Source of the DNA: Leuconostocaceae bacterium ESL0723
Lineage (GTDB): Bacteria; Bacillota; Bacilli; Lactobacillales; Lactobacillaceae
Assembly (NCBI GenBank): GCA_029392055.1
Contig: CP113928.1
Coordinates: 928,501-992,500 of the forward strand
DNA length: 64,000 nt
Reading direction: 5' to 3'
The translations under genes and the position numbers were made by a program. Below, piece by piece: positions 17,721-26,010 of the stretch; position 1 is the stretch's first letter; every line of letters begins with the position of its first letter. Under the pieces are notes generated by a model. It saw only the letters and a program-made list of their open reading frames with translations. It made no database searches and was not told where the DNA came from.

Positions 17721-17755
17721 TGACCTAAGTCAAATAAAAGGAGTGTACAAACATT

Positions 17756-18040
17756 ATGAAGAATTTTTTGCTAGCTGCAAGCTTGTTGGGTAACGCCGCT
17801 TTGGCCTACTACCTCTTCAAGGATGAAGATGCAGTCAAGGACTTGCGTGAGAAGGCTGATGCCTGGGGCGACCAGTTGAATGGTAAGGCTCAGCAGTTGA
17901 AGGGTTCATTGACTGGTAACAACGGTGACAAGTTAGCCGGTGACTTCGATGAAGCCAAGGGCCGTGTCGAAGAAGGTGCTAACAACCTGAAGAACCAGGC
18001 CAAGGATGCTGCTGACGACGCTAAGGAACAGTTTTCATAA
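17756..18040 (+). CDS. Small CsbD/YtxH-like protein with N-terminal membrane segment
   Basis: 94 residues. Residues 4-20 (FLLAASLLGNAALAYYL) form one membrane segment or uncleaved signal. The rest is a charged, Ala/Gly/Lys/Asp-rich amphipathic region with NGKAQQLKGSLTGNNGDKLAG and a KNQAKDAADDAKEQF tail, resembling CsbD-like and YtxH-like general stress proteins that coat the membrane. It is one of few plus-strand genes, with its own strong promoter and a terminator. Codons are highly biased to AAG and GGT, which suggests strong expression. The exact function is not known. Confidence 0.8.
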   Translation: MKNFLLAASLLGNAALAYYLFKDEDAVKDLREKADAWGDQLNGKAQQLKGSLTGNNGDKLAGDFDEAKGRVEEGANNLKNQAKDAADDAKEQFS

Positions 18041-18058
18041 GCAACCATAACCCAACTA

Positions 18059-18092
18059 AAAAACCCGCTGGATAAATATCCAGCGGGTTTTT
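18059..18092. terminator. Bidirectional terminator
   Basis: Perfect 10-base stem AACCCGCTGG/CCAGCGGGTT with an 8-base loop, A-run on one side and T-run on the other. It would end both the CsbD-like gene and the convergent NEAT protein gene. Confidence 0.9.
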
Positions 18093-18127
18093 ATTTGTGC
18101 TTAATACTTAGGCCTGATAATCAGTGA

Positions 18128-19927
18128 TTAACGAGCTTCCTGCTTGCGACGACGAGCAACCGCAACACTGAGGGCACTCAAGCCAAGGGCAGCCAAGATC
18201 GTACCACCTTCAAGGGTGTGCAGCTCAACCCGGCTCTGTACGCCAGTCTTTGGCAGTGAACCACCAAAGCCAAGCTTGCTGCCAGTGCTAGTGTTAGTAA
18301 AGCCTAGTCCCCCACCCTGAAGAACTGCGTCACTTTCACCGAAGGGTGTGGTCGTCGTGTCAGTGCTACCGTTAGTACCCTGACCAAAGGTATCGCCGGC
18401 ACTGTCACCAGTCTTAGTGAAACCGTCCAGGAACAGGTCAGCGTGCTCAGTTTGGAAATAAACCACTGTCATCGGAATCTTGCCTGAGATAGCTGAAACC
18501 GGCAGGGTTACGCTCCAAGTGTTACCGTTGTGCACTGCTGGTACGCCAGCAAAGGTCCATGACTTCAAAATGTTTGAAAGGGCAGAACCATCACCGTAAC
18601 CAGATCCGTTACCGCCAGCGAAGGTAAATGACAGGGTCACCGTCTTACCATCACTGTTAAAGACTGCCTTAGCAGGCTTGTCAAACATCTTGTCCATTAC
18701 CGAGGCAGAAGTTTGACCGTCCTTGTTCATGTGGTAGGCCACGTTGTAAACCTTGTTTAGTTCAAAGTTTTGATTAGCGGCACTGGTACTAGTTGGCGCC
18801 GTGCTGGTAGGTGCAGTACTGGTTGAAGGAGCGGCACTCGTGCTAGTAGCAGTTGAAGTTGAAGTTGGCGTAGTAGCTGGTTGATCAGCCTTGACCAAGT
18901 TCATCTTATCAACGTAGAGGTCAGCCTTCTCACTCATGAAGTAGTTAACCCCAACGTTAATCTTCTTTTGCAGGTCGCTAACTGGCAAAGTTACTGTCCA
19001 GTTGGCCCCGTCACGGGTAGCGTTAACGCCGTTGAAGGTCATTGAGTTCAACAATGAAGCAGCTGCCTGACCAGCAAAGCCAAAGATGCCCTGACCACCG
19101 AAGTTAAAGGTCAAGGTAACCTTGTCACCCTTAACTACGGCCTTGGCAGGCTTAGTCAAAATCTTTTCCATCACAGAGGCTGAGTTAGTGCCAGACTTGT
19201 TGACGTGGAAGTCAGCGTTATACAAACCATCAACTAGGCCAGCCTGGTTAGTGCCAGTAGCAGCACTGGTACTAGTCTGGGCTGCTGAAGTTGAGGCTGA
19301 CGTTGATGCGGCGGCACTGTTGGCAGCCGCAGTAGAAGCAGCAGCGCTGTTAGCAGCTGAAGTTGAAGCCGCCGTTGAAGCTGATGCCTGGCTGGCTGAG
19401 TTATCAGCCTGAACTAGGGTAAAGTTGTTCAGGTAAAGATCGGCGCTTTCAGTTTGGAAATAAACCACCGTCATACCAATCTTGCTGCTCAACTGGTCCT
19501 TTGGCAAAGTAACTGACCAGCTGGTACCGTTCTTGGTAGCCGCAGTATCGTTAAAGGTCCATGACTTCAGCATGTTTGACAGCGCATCACCACTACCAAG
19601 GTCAGAACCAGTTGAAGCAAAGTTCAAGGTAATCGTAGCCTGGTCACCCTTGATGGTAACCTGGGCTGGCTGGGCCAACATCTTTTGCATCACAGAACTG
19701 TCCGTGGTGTTGTTAGTCTTCAAAATGTTGAAGGCCGCGGTGTACTGACCGTCCTGGAGACCCTGGGTTGAAGCAACCTGGGTCGCACCAGCAGGGGCAG
19801 CATCAGCTGAAGCGACAGAAGCCGTTCCGCCAGCCACACCCAAACCAAGGGCCAAGACCCCGGCTGTCATCCACATCTTGCCGGCCTTAAACATCTTGAT
19901 CCGCATTTTATTTTGACTTTGATTCAT
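18128..19927 (-). CDS. LPxTG surface protein with three NEAT-like repeats and Ser/Ala linkers
   Basis: 599 residues. KMFKAGKMW (11-19) is a KxYKxGKxW-type signal motif with a Phe in place of Tyr. Three repeats of about 115 residues (roughly 57-175, 230-345 and 393-510) share SVMxK(M/I)(L/F)xxPA, LNFxx-type strands, (S/N)(W/M)TF(N/A) and a final YFxxExADL(Y/F), resembling NEAT domains used for haem or other ligands. The YxxxY haem-coordinating pair of classic NEAT domains is not visible in any repeat, so haem binding is uncertain. Linkers are Ser/Ala/Thr-rich and could be O-glycosylated. LPKTG plus a hydrophobic helix and RRRKQEAR end the protein. A GAAGGAGG site fixes the start. It is convergent with the CsbD-like gene. 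Confidence 0.82.
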   Translation of the reverse strand: MNQSQNKMRIKMFKAGKMWMTAGVLALGLGVAGGTASVASADAAPAGATQVASTQGLQDGQYTAAFNILKTNNTTDSSVMQKMLAQPAQVTIKGDQATITLNFASTGSDLGSGDALSNMLKSWTFNDTAATKNGTSWSVTLPKDQLSSKIGMTVVYFQTESADLYLNNFTLVQADNSASQASASTAASTSAANSAAASTAAANSAAASTSASTSAAQTSTSAATGTNQAGLVDGLYNADFHVNKSGTNSASVMEKILTKPAKAVVKGDKVTLTFNFGGQGIFGFAGQAAASLLNSMTFNGVNATRDGANWTVTLPVSDLQKKINVGVNYFMSEKADLYVDKMNLVKADQPATTPTSTSTATSTSAAPSTSTAPTSTAPTSTSAANQNFELNKVYNVAYHMNKDGQTSASVMDKMFDKPAKAVFNSDGKTVTLSFTFAGGNGSGYGDGSALSNILKSWTFAGVPAVHNGNTWSVTLPVSAISGKIPMTVVYFQTEHADLFLDGFTKTGDSAGDTFGQGTNGSTDTTTTPFGESDAVLQGGGLGFTNTSTGSKLGFGGSLPKTGVQSRVELHTLEGGTILAALGLSALSVAVARRRKQEAR

Positions 19928-19966
19928 AACGTTTCCTCCTTCAGATACGCAACTTAATTCAAGCTA

Positions 19967-19989
19967 ATTGTATCACATAGACAGTGATA
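19967..19989 (-). promoter_or_regulatory. Extended -10 promoter with overlapping palindrome upstream of the NEAT protein gene
   Basis: Minus-strand TGATACAAT (TACAAT at 19972-19967) sits about 40 bases upstream of the ATG. A 19-base inverted repeat TATCAC-N7-GTGATA (19971-19989) overlaps it and could be a repressor operator. Its size equals a Fur box, but it does not match the Fur consensus. Confidence 0.5.
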
Positions 19990-20080
19990 ATTTATAATTT
20001 GTAAATAAATTGTAACCTCGTCTTATCACTTGATAAAACAGCCTTGGCGCCATGTCACGTCGGACTGGTCTAGTATAGAT

Positions 20081-21475
20081 TTACCACTTCGTCAGCCACT
20101 GCCAGACCCGTTGGAAGAAGTTCGCTTCTCCCTGTTGTTTAGGCGCTACCAAGTCTAACTGGTGCTCCCCCACCTTGCTGTGGGACAGGTACTGAGCCGA
20201 TAAGTTCGGACTGACTGACAGGACAGTTTGGCCAGCTGATAGGTGGGTGAGACTCACCTGGCGGGGCCGCTGCCAACCTAGCTGACCAGGGGTAAGTCGT
20301 GATACCTTAGGCACCCAGAAAGTAATCGTTTTACCAACAACTGGCGCCACTGCCCCACCCTTCAAGTTGGGCGCGGTAATCTTTGAAAGGCTCGTAATCT
20401 TTTGGCCAGCCTGAAAAGTCAGGGGCTGCTGTTCATCGAGAACCTGGTTAACGATGTCAAGCGTATCTTGGTAACGGGGAACCTGGGTCGTATAGCGACC
20501 GGCCCCGCTGACTACGGTGATAAATTCATGACCCGCCTGATCCTTAATCAAGCCGGTAAAGGCTCCGCCCGACTCAGGGGTCGAACCGGTCTTTAATCCT
20601 TCAAAAATTAAATCTTTGGGGTTATGCAATTTTGGCATAACTTCTTGTTTTAGCTTAGAGTATTCGGTCTGGCTAATCTTGTTCACATCTGGTTCTGGAT
20701 GGTAGACAAAGCCTAGCTTCTCGTAATAGTCACGGATATTAGGGTCCAACTGCAAGTTAGTCCGGGCTAGGATGGCCAGTTGCTCAGCACTGGCCGTGTT
20801 TTCTGCGTCAGGTTTAGCGTCTTTCACCTCGTAGGCAAAGGCATCCTTGTTCACCTGACCGGCAGCGTTGTACCAGCGAGAACCATCTAAGTGCAGTTCA
20901 GCTGCCCACTTTTCTAGAGTCTGCTGGGCACTTTGATTCCTGGGTTTCACATAGTCTAGCAGGGCAAAGGCCGCATCGTTGGCTGAGCTGGTGTACATGG
21001 CACCAAAGAGCTCAGCCACCGCAATCTTTTGACCGGCATGAATGTCCAAGTGGGCAAAGGTATCTTTGTCCTTGTCGGACCAGTCATTTTTACTGGTAAT
21101 CGGCACCTTGTCGGTCCACTTAATCTTGCCAGCTTTGATTGCCTGCAAAACCCCGTAAGAGGTCAGCATCTTACTCTGGGAAGCCACGCCAACCTGAGTT
21201 TGACTGTCCTTAGTCCCTAAGATTTGCCCGGTCTGCGCATCGACAACAATGGCGTGGCGGGCAGTCGTTTTCAAGGCCACTGGTTGCCCGTTCCGTTTGG
21301 GCTGACTGGGCTTAGGCTGAGTATGGCGCACGTAAAAAAAAGCGGCCACGATGATTAAGCTGGCTACAATTAGTAACCAAAACCACCACGACTGCCAAAA
21401 GGGCCGCTGGCGCTTAGTAGCAAATAAACTAACCCGACTCGGCGATTCCTGCGGTTGCTGACGCTTCCCTGTCAT
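20081..21475 (-). CDS. D-alanyl-D-alanine carboxypeptidase (PBP5/DacA-type)
   Basis: A 464-residue serine-type penicillin-binding protein that trims pentapeptide stems of peptidoglycan. A single membrane anchor lies at residues 31-48. The three active-site motifs are present: SQSK (99-102, nucleophile Ser99), SAN (164-166) and KTG (295-297). A C-terminal beta-rich domain follows from about residue 370, and the end FFQRVWQWLTKW is amphipathic and Trp-rich, like the membrane-associating helix of DacA. An N-terminal anchor together with this tail is unusual for classical secreted DacA. It lies 29 bases downstream of upp and may share its transcript. Confidence 0.9.
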   Translation of the reverse strand: MTGKRQQPQESPSRVSLFATKRQRPFWQSWWFWLLIVASLIIVAAFFYVRHTQPKPSQPKRNGQPVALKTTARHAIVVDAQTGQILGTKDSQTQVGVASQSKMLTSYGVLQAIKAGKIKWTDKVPITSKNDWSDKDKDTFAHLDIHAGQKIAVAELFGAMYTSSANDAAFALLDYVKPRNQSAQQTLEKWAAELHLDGSRWYNAAGQVNKDAFAYEVKDAKPDAENTASAEQLAILARTNLQLDPNIRDYYEKLGFVYHPEPDVNKISQTEYSKLKQEVMPKLHNPKDLIFEGLKTGSTPESGGAFTGLIKDQAGHEFITVVSGAGRYTTQVPRYQDTLDIVNQVLDEQQPLTFQAGQKITSLSKITAPNLKGGAVAPVVGKTITFWVPKVSRLTPGQLGWQRPRQVSLTHLSAGQTVLSVSPNLSAQYLSHSKVGEHQLDLVAPKQQGEANFFQRVWQWLTKW

Positions 21476-21504
21476 ATTCTCCCCACTCCACTAAACGTAC
21501 CCGC

Positions 21505-22134
21505 TTAGTGGGTACCAAACAATCGATCCCCGGCATCTCCCAAACCAGGTACGATATAACCATTTTCATTTAAACCTTCGTCAATGGAGGCAGTGTAGAT
21601 ATCCACGTCGGGGTGGGCATCTTGGACCGTCTTCACGCCTTCTGGCGCCGAAACCAAGGTAATCAAGTTAATGTTTTGTGCGCCCCGCTTCTTCAGGGCA
21701 TCAATAGCGTCCTTAGCTGAACCACCAGTAGCTAACATTGGATCAACTAAGAGGACTTCCCGCTTTTCAATGTCATCAGGCAGCTTGACGAAGTACTCAA
21801 CTGGCTCTAAGGTAACCTCATCCCGGTACATGCCGATATGACCCACCTTGGCGGCTGGGATTAACTGCAAAATGCCATCAACCATGCCTAGGCCGGCCCG
21901 CAAGATTGGGACAACAGCCAGTTTCTTACCGGAAAGTTCCTTTTGAACAGTTTCAGCCACGGGTGTATGCACCTTCACGTCCTTGAGGGGTAAGTCCCGG
22001 CAAACCTCGTAGGTCATCAGCATGGCAATCTCGTCCACCAGGGAACGGAAATCTTTGGTGCCGACTGACCGGTCTCGAATAATCGTCAGCTTGTGCTGAA
22101 TGAGGGGATGCTTAACTTCGACGACTTTACCCAT
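21505..22134 (-). CDS. upp: Uracil phosphoribosyltransferase
   Basis: A 209-residue enzyme converting uracil and PRPP to UMP in pyrimidine salvage. The PRPP-binding loop is [18 protein letters not shown] near residue 126, and [20 protein letters not shown] at the C-terminus is the uracil-binding signature. Length and start ([17 protein letters not shown]) are canonical. An extended -10 promoter lies about 60 bases upstream. Confidence 0.97.
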   Translation of the reverse strand: MGKVVEVKHPLIQHKLTIIRDRSVGTKDFRSLVDEIAMLMTYEVCRDLPLKDVKVHTPVAETVQKELSGKKLAVVPILRAGLGMVDGILQLIPAAKVGHIGMYRDEVTLEPVEYFVKLPDDIEKREVLLVDPMLATGGSAKDAIDALKKRGAQNINLITLVSAPEGVKTVQDAHPDVDIYTASIDEGLNENGYIVPGLGDAGDRLFGTH

Positions 22135-22193
22135 AATATGATACGGTACTTAACCGCAACCTCCTTGACTGGTTCTAACTGTAAGTTAAATTT

Positions 22194-22202
22194 ATTATAG
22201 CA
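22194..22202 (-). promoter_or_regulatory. Extended -10 promoter of upp
   Basis: Minus-strand TGCTATAAT (TATAAT at 22199-22194). It abuts a GC-rich hairpin at 22202-22230 whose T-run touches the promoter. Confidence 0.6.
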
Positions 22203-22230
22203 AAAAAGGCCCAGTATCTGGGCCTTTTTA
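22202..22230. terminator. Terminator-like hairpin between upp and tRNA-Arg
   Basis: AAAAAGGCCCAG/CTGGGCCTTTTT stem with a short loop, flanked by A- and T-runs. No gene ends next to it, so it may insulate the two divergent promoters or act at the 5' end of the upp region. Confidence 0.55.
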
Positions 22231-22256
22231 ACAGACTAGGCCTTGGGTAGGCCTGC

Positions 22257-22285
22257 TTGTCTTCACAAATTAACTCCGCTATAAT
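22257..22285 (+). promoter_or_regulatory. Promoter of tRNA-Arg
   Basis: TTGTCT at 22257-22262, a 17-base spacer and TATAAT at 22280-22285, 12 bases before the mature tRNA 5' end. Confidence 0.75.
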
Positions 22286-22296
22286 TGGAACCGTTC

Positions 22297-22369
<73 letters not shown>

Positions 22370-22454
22370 TCGAAATTCCTTGTTTTATGCCATTTGCAAG
22401 CAATAATGTACAAATTATGTACGAATCTTACCGTATCTATTGAGCACCAAAATT

Positions 22455-22493
22455 TTTAAAAACGGCTACAAACTAATATTTGTAGCCGTTTTT
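22455..22493. terminator. Bidirectional terminator between tRNA-Arg and the ECF gene
   Basis: AACGGCTACAAA/TTTGTAGCCGTT stem with a 6-base loop, A-rich before and six T after. It serves the tRNA on plus and the nadV unit on minus. Confidence 0.88.
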
Positions 22494-22514
22494 TGCTTAA
22501 TTAATTTATGCTTC

Positions 22515-23126
22515 CTAACTTTTCAGTGAAAACCGACTAACCACCGGCCGCAGGGCCAGGCTAATCACCATCACTAAGATACCACTGGCGATGATTTCAA
22601 AAATCGCATTAAAGGACAGAATCCCCAGCAACCAGGGTAAAATGCCGTGCCGGGGCACCCCATTAAAATTGACTGGCACCAGCGTAAAACTGATGGTGGT
22701 CAATAAAACAACCATGCTGGTATTGATGAAGGCTGCCAAGGCCCCTAGTAAAGCCAACCCACTTGTCTGGGTCAAGGCTTTTTTTGGTGCCAAAAAGCGG
22801 GCAAAGAGGTAGCCCACAATCCAGCCGACCATAATCCGGGGAATGAAGGCCGTCAGTGGGTTGGCAAACATTAGCGCTCCAATAGTACCAGGATGGGTCA
22901 GGGCATTTAGCCAGGACATCAGCCCCCAAAAGCCACCTAAGAATGCCCCGGTTCCAGGACCTAAGATAATGGCCCCAATCGCCACCGTAGCCGGCAGTAG
23001 GGTCACTGAGGCACCCACAAAAAAGGCCCCCAGCGGCAAGCTTCCCAGCCAGGGTACCAAGGTTTGAATAATAATGATGGCCATGAAAAGAGTCGTAATC
23101 ACCAGGCGGTGTGGACGTTTACGCAT
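22515..23126 (-). CDS. ECF transporter S-component
   Basis: 203 residues with six hydrophobic segments, including GAFFVGASVTLLPATVAIGA and ILGPGTGAFLGGFWGLMSWL. These fit the substrate-capture subunits of energy-coupling-factor vitamin transporters, particularly PanT-like members. The energising EcfA/A'/T subunits are not in the window and would be shared. It starts 18 bases after the fructosamine-kinase-like gene with a GGAGA site, as the last gene of the nadV unit. A niacin- or nicotinamide-related substrate is an inference from context only; pantothenate is an alternative. Confidence 0.82.
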   Translation of the reverse strand: MRKRPHRLVITTLFMAIIIIQTLVPWLGSLPLGAFFVGASVTLLPATVAIGAIILGPGTGAFLGGFWGLMSWLNALTHPGTIGALMFANPLTAFIPRIMVGWIVGYLFARFLAPKKALTQTSGLALLGALAAFINTSMVVLLTTISFTLVPVNFNGVPRHGILPWLLGILSFNAIFEIIASGILVMVISLALRPVVSRFSLKS

Positions 23127-23144
23127 GTTTATCTCCGTGTGTAT

Positions 23145-24002
23145 TTAAGCTGGCAGCTCGAGTAGCATCTGCTCTAAGCGGCCTTGATAAGGGCCACCAA
23201 AACGAACGTAGTGCATCAGGATGTAGTAAAGCTGATACCAGCCCATCCGTTCTAACCACCCAGCATCGAGTGGATAATTCTTGGCATAGGCTTCATAGAA
23301 GGCATCATCAAAACCGCCAAAGACTGCCGTAATTGCCAGGTCATATTCCCGGTCCCCGTAAAAGGCATTGGGATCGATTAAAACCGGCTGGCGGTCAGCG
23401 TTGAACATAAAATTACCGGCCCACAGGTCCCCGTGCAAAAGAGAAGGCGCTACGTTTTGACTGTGTTGGTCATTTTCAATCGTTTCAAAAAGGGCTTCAA
23501 AACGGTCCTGGTACTCTTTCAACCAAGGACCCCGTTCTAATCCCAGTTTAAGCAGGGGCTTTAGACGCTGCTCAATGAAGAAGCGGGGCCAGCTATCCTG
23601 GAAGGTGTTGTCCTTCGGCACCTTATCGTGCATATTACTAACAGAAAAGCCAAACTGCTGACCGTGATGGTGGTGTAACTTGGCCACCATCGCCCCTAAG
23701 TCAGCCTGGTCACCAGTCCCAGTATCAATCCATTTCAGGATTAAGAAGGCGTGGCCGTCGGCCTCACCATGGCCGACCACTTCAGGCACCCTAACTACAG
23801 CACCCAGGGCTTCTAGACCAGCAATTTCGCTGTCAAAGAAGCTGGCCGGCTGGTTGGGCTGGACCTTAAGAAAATAGCGCTGGCCTTCACTATATAAAGA
23901 AAAGGCCAGGTTGATGTCGCCACCGGAAACCGCCTGCACCTTTTCAATGTCAGGCAGGTCTAGCTGATTTAAAAAACTAGTTGTAATAATTTCTGATTGC
24001 AT
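23145..24002 (-). CDS. Fructosamine kinase family protein
   Basis: About 285 residues from ATG 24002; an upstream in-frame TTG is also possible. Kinase-like fold of the fructosamine-3-kinase/YniA family: SGGDINLAFSLYSEGQRYFLKV (first strands and Lys), LLHGDLWAGNFMF near residue 190 (catalytic Asp and Asn) and LIDPNAFYGDREYDLA near residue 210 (metal-binding DP instead of DFG). The family phosphorylates ketoamines from protein glycation or related sugars, and bacterial substrates are mostly undefined. It lies 32 bases after nadV and 18 bases before the ECF gene. Confidence 0.88.
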   Translation of the reverse strand: MQSEIITTSFLNQLDLPDIEKVQAVSGGDINLAFSLYSEGQRYFLKVQPNQPASFFDSEIAGLEALGAVVRVPEVVGHGEADGHAFLILKWIDTGTGDQADLGAMVAKLHHHHGQQFGFSVSNMHDKVPKDNTFQDSWPRFFIEQRLKPLLKLGLERGPWLKEYQDRFEALFETIENDQHSQNVAPSLLHGDLWAGNFMFNADRQPVLIDPNAFYGDREYDLAITAVFGGFDDAFYEAYAKNYPLDAGWLERMGWYQLYYILMHYVRFGGPYQGRLEQMLLELPA

Positions 24003-24034
24003 ACAACCCCACTTTGTTCTAATCAAATCAAAAC

Positions 24035-25417
24035 TTAAAAATGATTGGCCCGGTCAATGATTTCCTGGCCGTTGGGCTCTTCGATGTAGCCGTTGTCATA
24101 AACCAACCGTAACAGGTCTTTTCCAGGATGGTCCTGACTAACCGTTTCCATCCGGCCCTGTTCGTTATAAATCACCTTCATCAGGCCAGACTTCGACCGT
24201 TTACTTGGATCGGTCTTAGGCTGCTTGTGAATCTTAATGTGCTCACCCTTGCTATTTTCAGCGTAGGCGGCCTTGATGGCGAATCGGAGCGTGTCCCGGT
24301 TAAAGCCTTCTTGCAAGAGTCCCCCACCAGAACCAACAATCAGGTTATCCGTCGACCAACCATTGGCCAGGAGGGCTTCGTACAGGGCAATAATCGTGTC
24401 GGCCTTCATGCCATCCCCCTGAATAATGCCGACGTTGTGCTTTAAGACCTTGTAGCCCTTATCGTTGACCTCAGTGCCAAAGATTTCCGCCATCAAATCC
24501 AAGACCTTCAAGTCCACCGTGATTGGGTCACCAGAGTCAGGGCGCAGGACCACCCGGCCAGCCCGGTCGATAATGCGCTTGCGGATGGCCGGATCGCCGA
24601 CCACCTTGCGGACAAAGCGGAAAGTATCGTAGGAATCAATCACAATCGAGACAATGGCATCATCCGGCGTCCGGTCCAACTGGGCATTAAGGTAGTTGTA
24701 CTCCCCCTGTCCGTCGCCATAAGCCGTGGCCACGGAATGCTCGGTGGCCCAAACTGACAGGGCCCGACCGGCAATGCCGTAAACATCGTCAAAGTACTGG
24801 GTAGCCGCCATGTTATCGGAACCACGGAAGTGCAGCAAGTGCGCCGCCCCGCCGCGTTCTCCGGACTCCAGGGAAGTGGCCCCGCGCAGGCCAAAGTCGT
24901 TGACCATCAAAGGCACATTCGCCTCAGTGCCACTCTTCTTCACTAATGGTAAGAGCCGCTTTTTAATCTGGCGGGAATTTGTCGCAATCGTGGCTGGGTA
25001 CCAAACGTGCATGAGTAAATCCTCTAAGGCATTGAGACTGGTAGCAAACCAGGGCTCAGTGGATTCAATCGTAAAGAGGGCGTTGCCGACAGGCACCGTT
25101 AAACCTTCGGGCAGAGCCTTAATCCGAACCGGGAAATGGCCGAGGTCACGGACTTTTTCCCAGACTGAGCGGTTAAAGTAGGTGTCGGTACCAAAGGTTA
25201 GTTCGCAGACCTTTTCGGCCTGGTCAATCATTTCGGTAGTAATGGGCGTATTAAAGTAGTCGTGCAAAATCATGCTCAACCCAAACCAGGAAACCTCATC
25301 AAACTTACCACCCGGACGGGCTTCGCCGTACGAATACAGCTTAGTTAAATCCTGAGGGTACTGTAGGTGGTGGGTTAACTTGTAGGCATCGGTTGCTAAA
25401 ATCAAATTAGGATTCAT
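24035..25417 (-). CDS. nadV: Nicotinamide phosphoribosyltransferase
   Basis: A 460-residue NAMPT-type enzyme joining nicotinamide with PRPP to give NMN, the salvage step for NAD. Recognisable parts: N-terminal ILATDAYKLTHHLQYP, FGLRGATSLESGERGGAAH near residue 170, the active-site His in VWATEHSVATAYGDG near residue 225, and LRPDSGDP near residue 290. Full length for the family. Its ATG lies within the last codons of the upstream unknown gene (11-base overlap), with a GGAGATGACCC site, so the two are translationally coupled. Presence of nadV implies NAD made from nicotinamide, possibly without de novo synthesis. Confidence 0.95.
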   Translation of the reverse strand: MNPNLILATDAYKLTHHLQYPQDLTKLYSYGEARPGGKFDEVSWFGLSMILHDYFNTPITTEMIDQAEKVCELTFGTDTYFNRSVWEKVRDLGHFPVRIKALPEGLTVPVGNALFTIESTEPWFATSLNALEDLLMHVWYPATIATNSRQIKKRLLPLVKKSGTEANVPLMVNDFGLRGATSLESGERGGAAHLLHFRGSDNMAATQYFDDVYGIAGRALSVWATEHSVATAYGDGQGEYNYLNAQLDRTPDDAIVSIVIDSYDTFRFVRKVVGDPAIRKRIIDRAGRVVLRPDSGDPITVDLKVLDLMAEIFGTEVNDKGYKVLKHNVGIIQGDGMKADTIIALYEALLANGWSTDNLIVGSGGGLLQEGFNRDTLRFAIKAAYAENSKGEHIKIHKQPKTDPSKRSKSGLMKVIYNEQGRMETVSQDHPGKDLLRLVYDNGYIEEPNGQEIIDRANHF

Positions 25418-25946
25418 GGGTCATCTCCGTGGGGGTACCGTTTACGAGTTGGGTGGTAATGTCTTGATAATTTTGGCCGTCAGTCCGCACGATGCGCCAA
25501 TCATAGGCCTGGTTGCCATGGTGTTCGTCAACATAGGGTTCTAAGCGGCCATCTTGGTCTAAAATCAAATAGCCGGCAAAGGCGGTTAAGAATTCAGCGT
25601 CGGTTGCAATCAAGCGCTGCAGCTCCTGACCCCGAAAGAAGCCAACTGCCAAATATTCATTAGCATCCCACTGCCCTTCCAAGGCCCAGCGCAGGGTAAT
25701 CCAATCCGAACTGGTCAGGCCTAAGTTGAAAAGATAGTCAGCGGTAATTCGTAAGTGAATTGGGTGGGCACTGCTCTGGTAAAACTGCCCTAGCTGGTCG
25801 AAGTGGTCAGAGAAGAGTCGACACAGCTTTTCAATTTGCCGGGTATCCAGGTGGGCAGGCTGCTGCCAGTTATCCGCCGCCACAATTCCAGCGACCTGAT
25901 CCGCCTTGGTGCCACTAAGTTGTTGTAAAAGTTGAATGTTTAACAT
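25407..25946 (-). CDS. Unrecognised protein coupled to nadV
   Basis: 179 residues from ATG 25946, where the protein starts MLNIQLLQQLSGTKADQVAG. It is soluble, acidic, rich in Leu, Gln and Trp, and has no motif I recognise. The longer upstream frame overlaps dedA and is rejected. A TATAAT ends only 6 bases before the ATG with TTTACT 17 bases further upstream, so the mRNA is probably leaderless and no ribosome binding site is seen. It overlaps nadV by 11 bases; a role in NAD metabolism or its control is context inference. Confidence 0.75.
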   Translation of the reverse strand: MLNIQLLQQLSGTKADQVAGIVAADNWQQPAHLDTRQIEKLCRLFSDHFDQLGQFYQSSAHPIHLRITADYLFNLGLTSSDWITLRWALEGQWDANEYLAVGFFRGQELQRLIATDAEFLTAFAGYLILDQDGRLEPYVDEHHGNQAYDWRIVRTDGQNYQDITTQLVNGTPTEMTHES

Positions 25947-25952
25947 GGCCCC

Positions 25953-25981
25953 ATTATAACCAGATTTGCCGACCAAGTAAA
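25953..25981 (-). promoter_or_regulatory. Promoter of the nadV unit, predicting a leaderless transcript
   Basis: Minus-strand TTTACT (25981-25976), 17-base spacer, TATAAT (25958-25953), then GGGGCC and ATG at 25946. Transcription should begin at or beside the ATG. The -35 overlaps the dedA terminator. Confidence 0.65.
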
Positions 25982-26005
25982 AAAGATGCCGAAGCATCTT
26001 TTCTG
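25979..26005 (-). terminator. Terminator of dedA
   Basis: Minus-strand AAGATGC/GCATCTT stem with a TTCG tetraloop followed by TTTTTT, starting just past the dedA stop. Confidence 0.85.
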
Positions 26006-26010
26006 ATAGA

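Larger units (their letters stand above)
17370..17755. other. 386-base divergent intergenic region
   Basis: It holds the roughly 110-base 5' leader of the LPxTG gene (minus-strand TATAAT at 17493-17488), an AT-rich centre, and the promoter of the small plus-strand gene at 17692-17720. Within the LPxTG leader, a GCGG/CCGC hairpin is possible around 17440-17465. I see no further gene. Confidence 0.6.
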
